From: an uncultured Fimbriimonadales bacterium
Lineage (GTDB): Bacteria > Armatimonadota > Fimbriimonadia > Fimbriimonadales > GBS-DC
Direction: 5' to 3'
Assembly: GCA_937925775.1 (NCBI GenBank)
Contig: CALAMM010000007.1
Span: 1-5,993 of the forward strand
DNA length: 5,993 nt
Every line of letters begins with the position of its first letter. Position 1 is the first letter of the stretch. Under the pieces are notes generated by a model. The model saw only the letters and a list, made by a program, of their open reading frames with translations. It was not told where the DNA came from and made no database searches. This document shows positions 5,901 to 5,993 of the stretch, piece after piece. Made by a program: the position numbers and the translations under genes.

Positions 5901-5970
5901 GCTTGCGTGGCTTGGACAGTCCTGTCCAGGCAAAACTCGTCGGCGTCCCGCCGACGCTACGACGCCAAGG

Positions 5971-5993
5971 CGGGTGCGACGACATTCCTGTCG
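5971..5993. repeat. 23-bp direct repeat copy cut by the window edge
   Basis: These 23 bases are identical to 5827-5849. They begin CGGGTGCGACGACATTCC and cover the left arm and loop of the TTCC hairpin. The offset is 144 bp. The copy ends at the window edge, so the true repeat may be longer and the right arm probably lies outside. Confidence 0.8.

Larger units (their letters stand above)
5761..5993. repeat. Modular palindrome array, continuing past the right edge
   Basis: At least five near-perfect stem-loops fill 233 bp: CGTCGGCG-AGGA-CGCCGACG (5761-5780), GCGACGACA-TTCC-TGTCGTCGC (5832-5853), TGCGACGCC and GGCGTCGCA around AAGAAA (5872-5895), TGGACA-GTCC-TGTCCA (5913-5928) and CGTCGGCG-TCC-CGCCGACG (5938-5956). 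Modules recur: CGTCGGCG starts at 5761, 5801 and 5938, CGACGCCAAG at 5874 and 5960, and GACA-NTCC-TGTC at 5837, 5915 and 5981. Two staggered units, from 5801 and from 5938, share the order CGTCGGCGT, about 10 nt, CTAC, then the GGGTGCGACGACA hairpin. No credible coding sequence is present. It resembles REP/BIME-like or small dispersed repeats, with no transposase seen. Confidence 0.75.

Noticed and set aside
5761..5993. CRISPR array
   Set aside because: There is no regular repeat-spacer period. The repeated pieces are palindromic modules of variable spacing, and no cas gene is present.

Overview
This GC-rich bacterial window has every recognisable gene on the minus strand, so the natural reading order is right to left. 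The taxonomy is uncertain. The ComGC/PulG-like pilin with a CPxGG...Y...PxC tail, the Gfo/Idh/MocA dehydrogenase and the abundant palindromic intergenic DNA suggest an environmental lineage such as Armatimonadota or a Chloroflexota/Planctomycete-like group. This is inference from style only.

Layout from right to left. (i) 5761-5993 is a gene-free array of GC-rich palindromes with shared modules, running off the window edge. (ii) A sigma70-type promoter (5651-5680) precedes three tightly packed tRNA genes, tRNA-Arg(GCG), tRNA-Arg(CCT) and tRNA-Ser(CGA), all with encoded CCA. (iii) tatD (4597-5364) begins only 10 nt after the tRNA-Ser 3' end and probably shares its transcript. (iv) A 200-bp spacer (4397-4596) contains no gene but several strong stem-loops. 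(v) A large uvrA gene (2219-4396) lacks about the first 225 residues of the family, including Walker A of ATPase domain I and nearly all of the UvrB-binding domain. The rest is intact and uninterrupted. (vi) A Gfo/Idh/MocA oxidoreductase (950-2176) follows 42 bp downstream. (vii) Two prepilin-type proteins (494-859 and 9-491) form a tightly coupled pair.

Most of the window is ordinary housekeeping: translation (tRNAs), a TatD nuclease/hydrolase, DNA repair, a sugar-type dehydrogenase and pilus or secretion pseudopilins. The unusual parts are the precise 5' truncation of uvrA next to a palindromic spacer, a perfect TATAAT box 6 nt before its first usable ATG, the modular palindrome array at the right end, and the tRNA-Arg with a genomic GCG anticodon. 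I see no CRISPR array, no transposase, no defence system, and no convincing rho-independent terminator.
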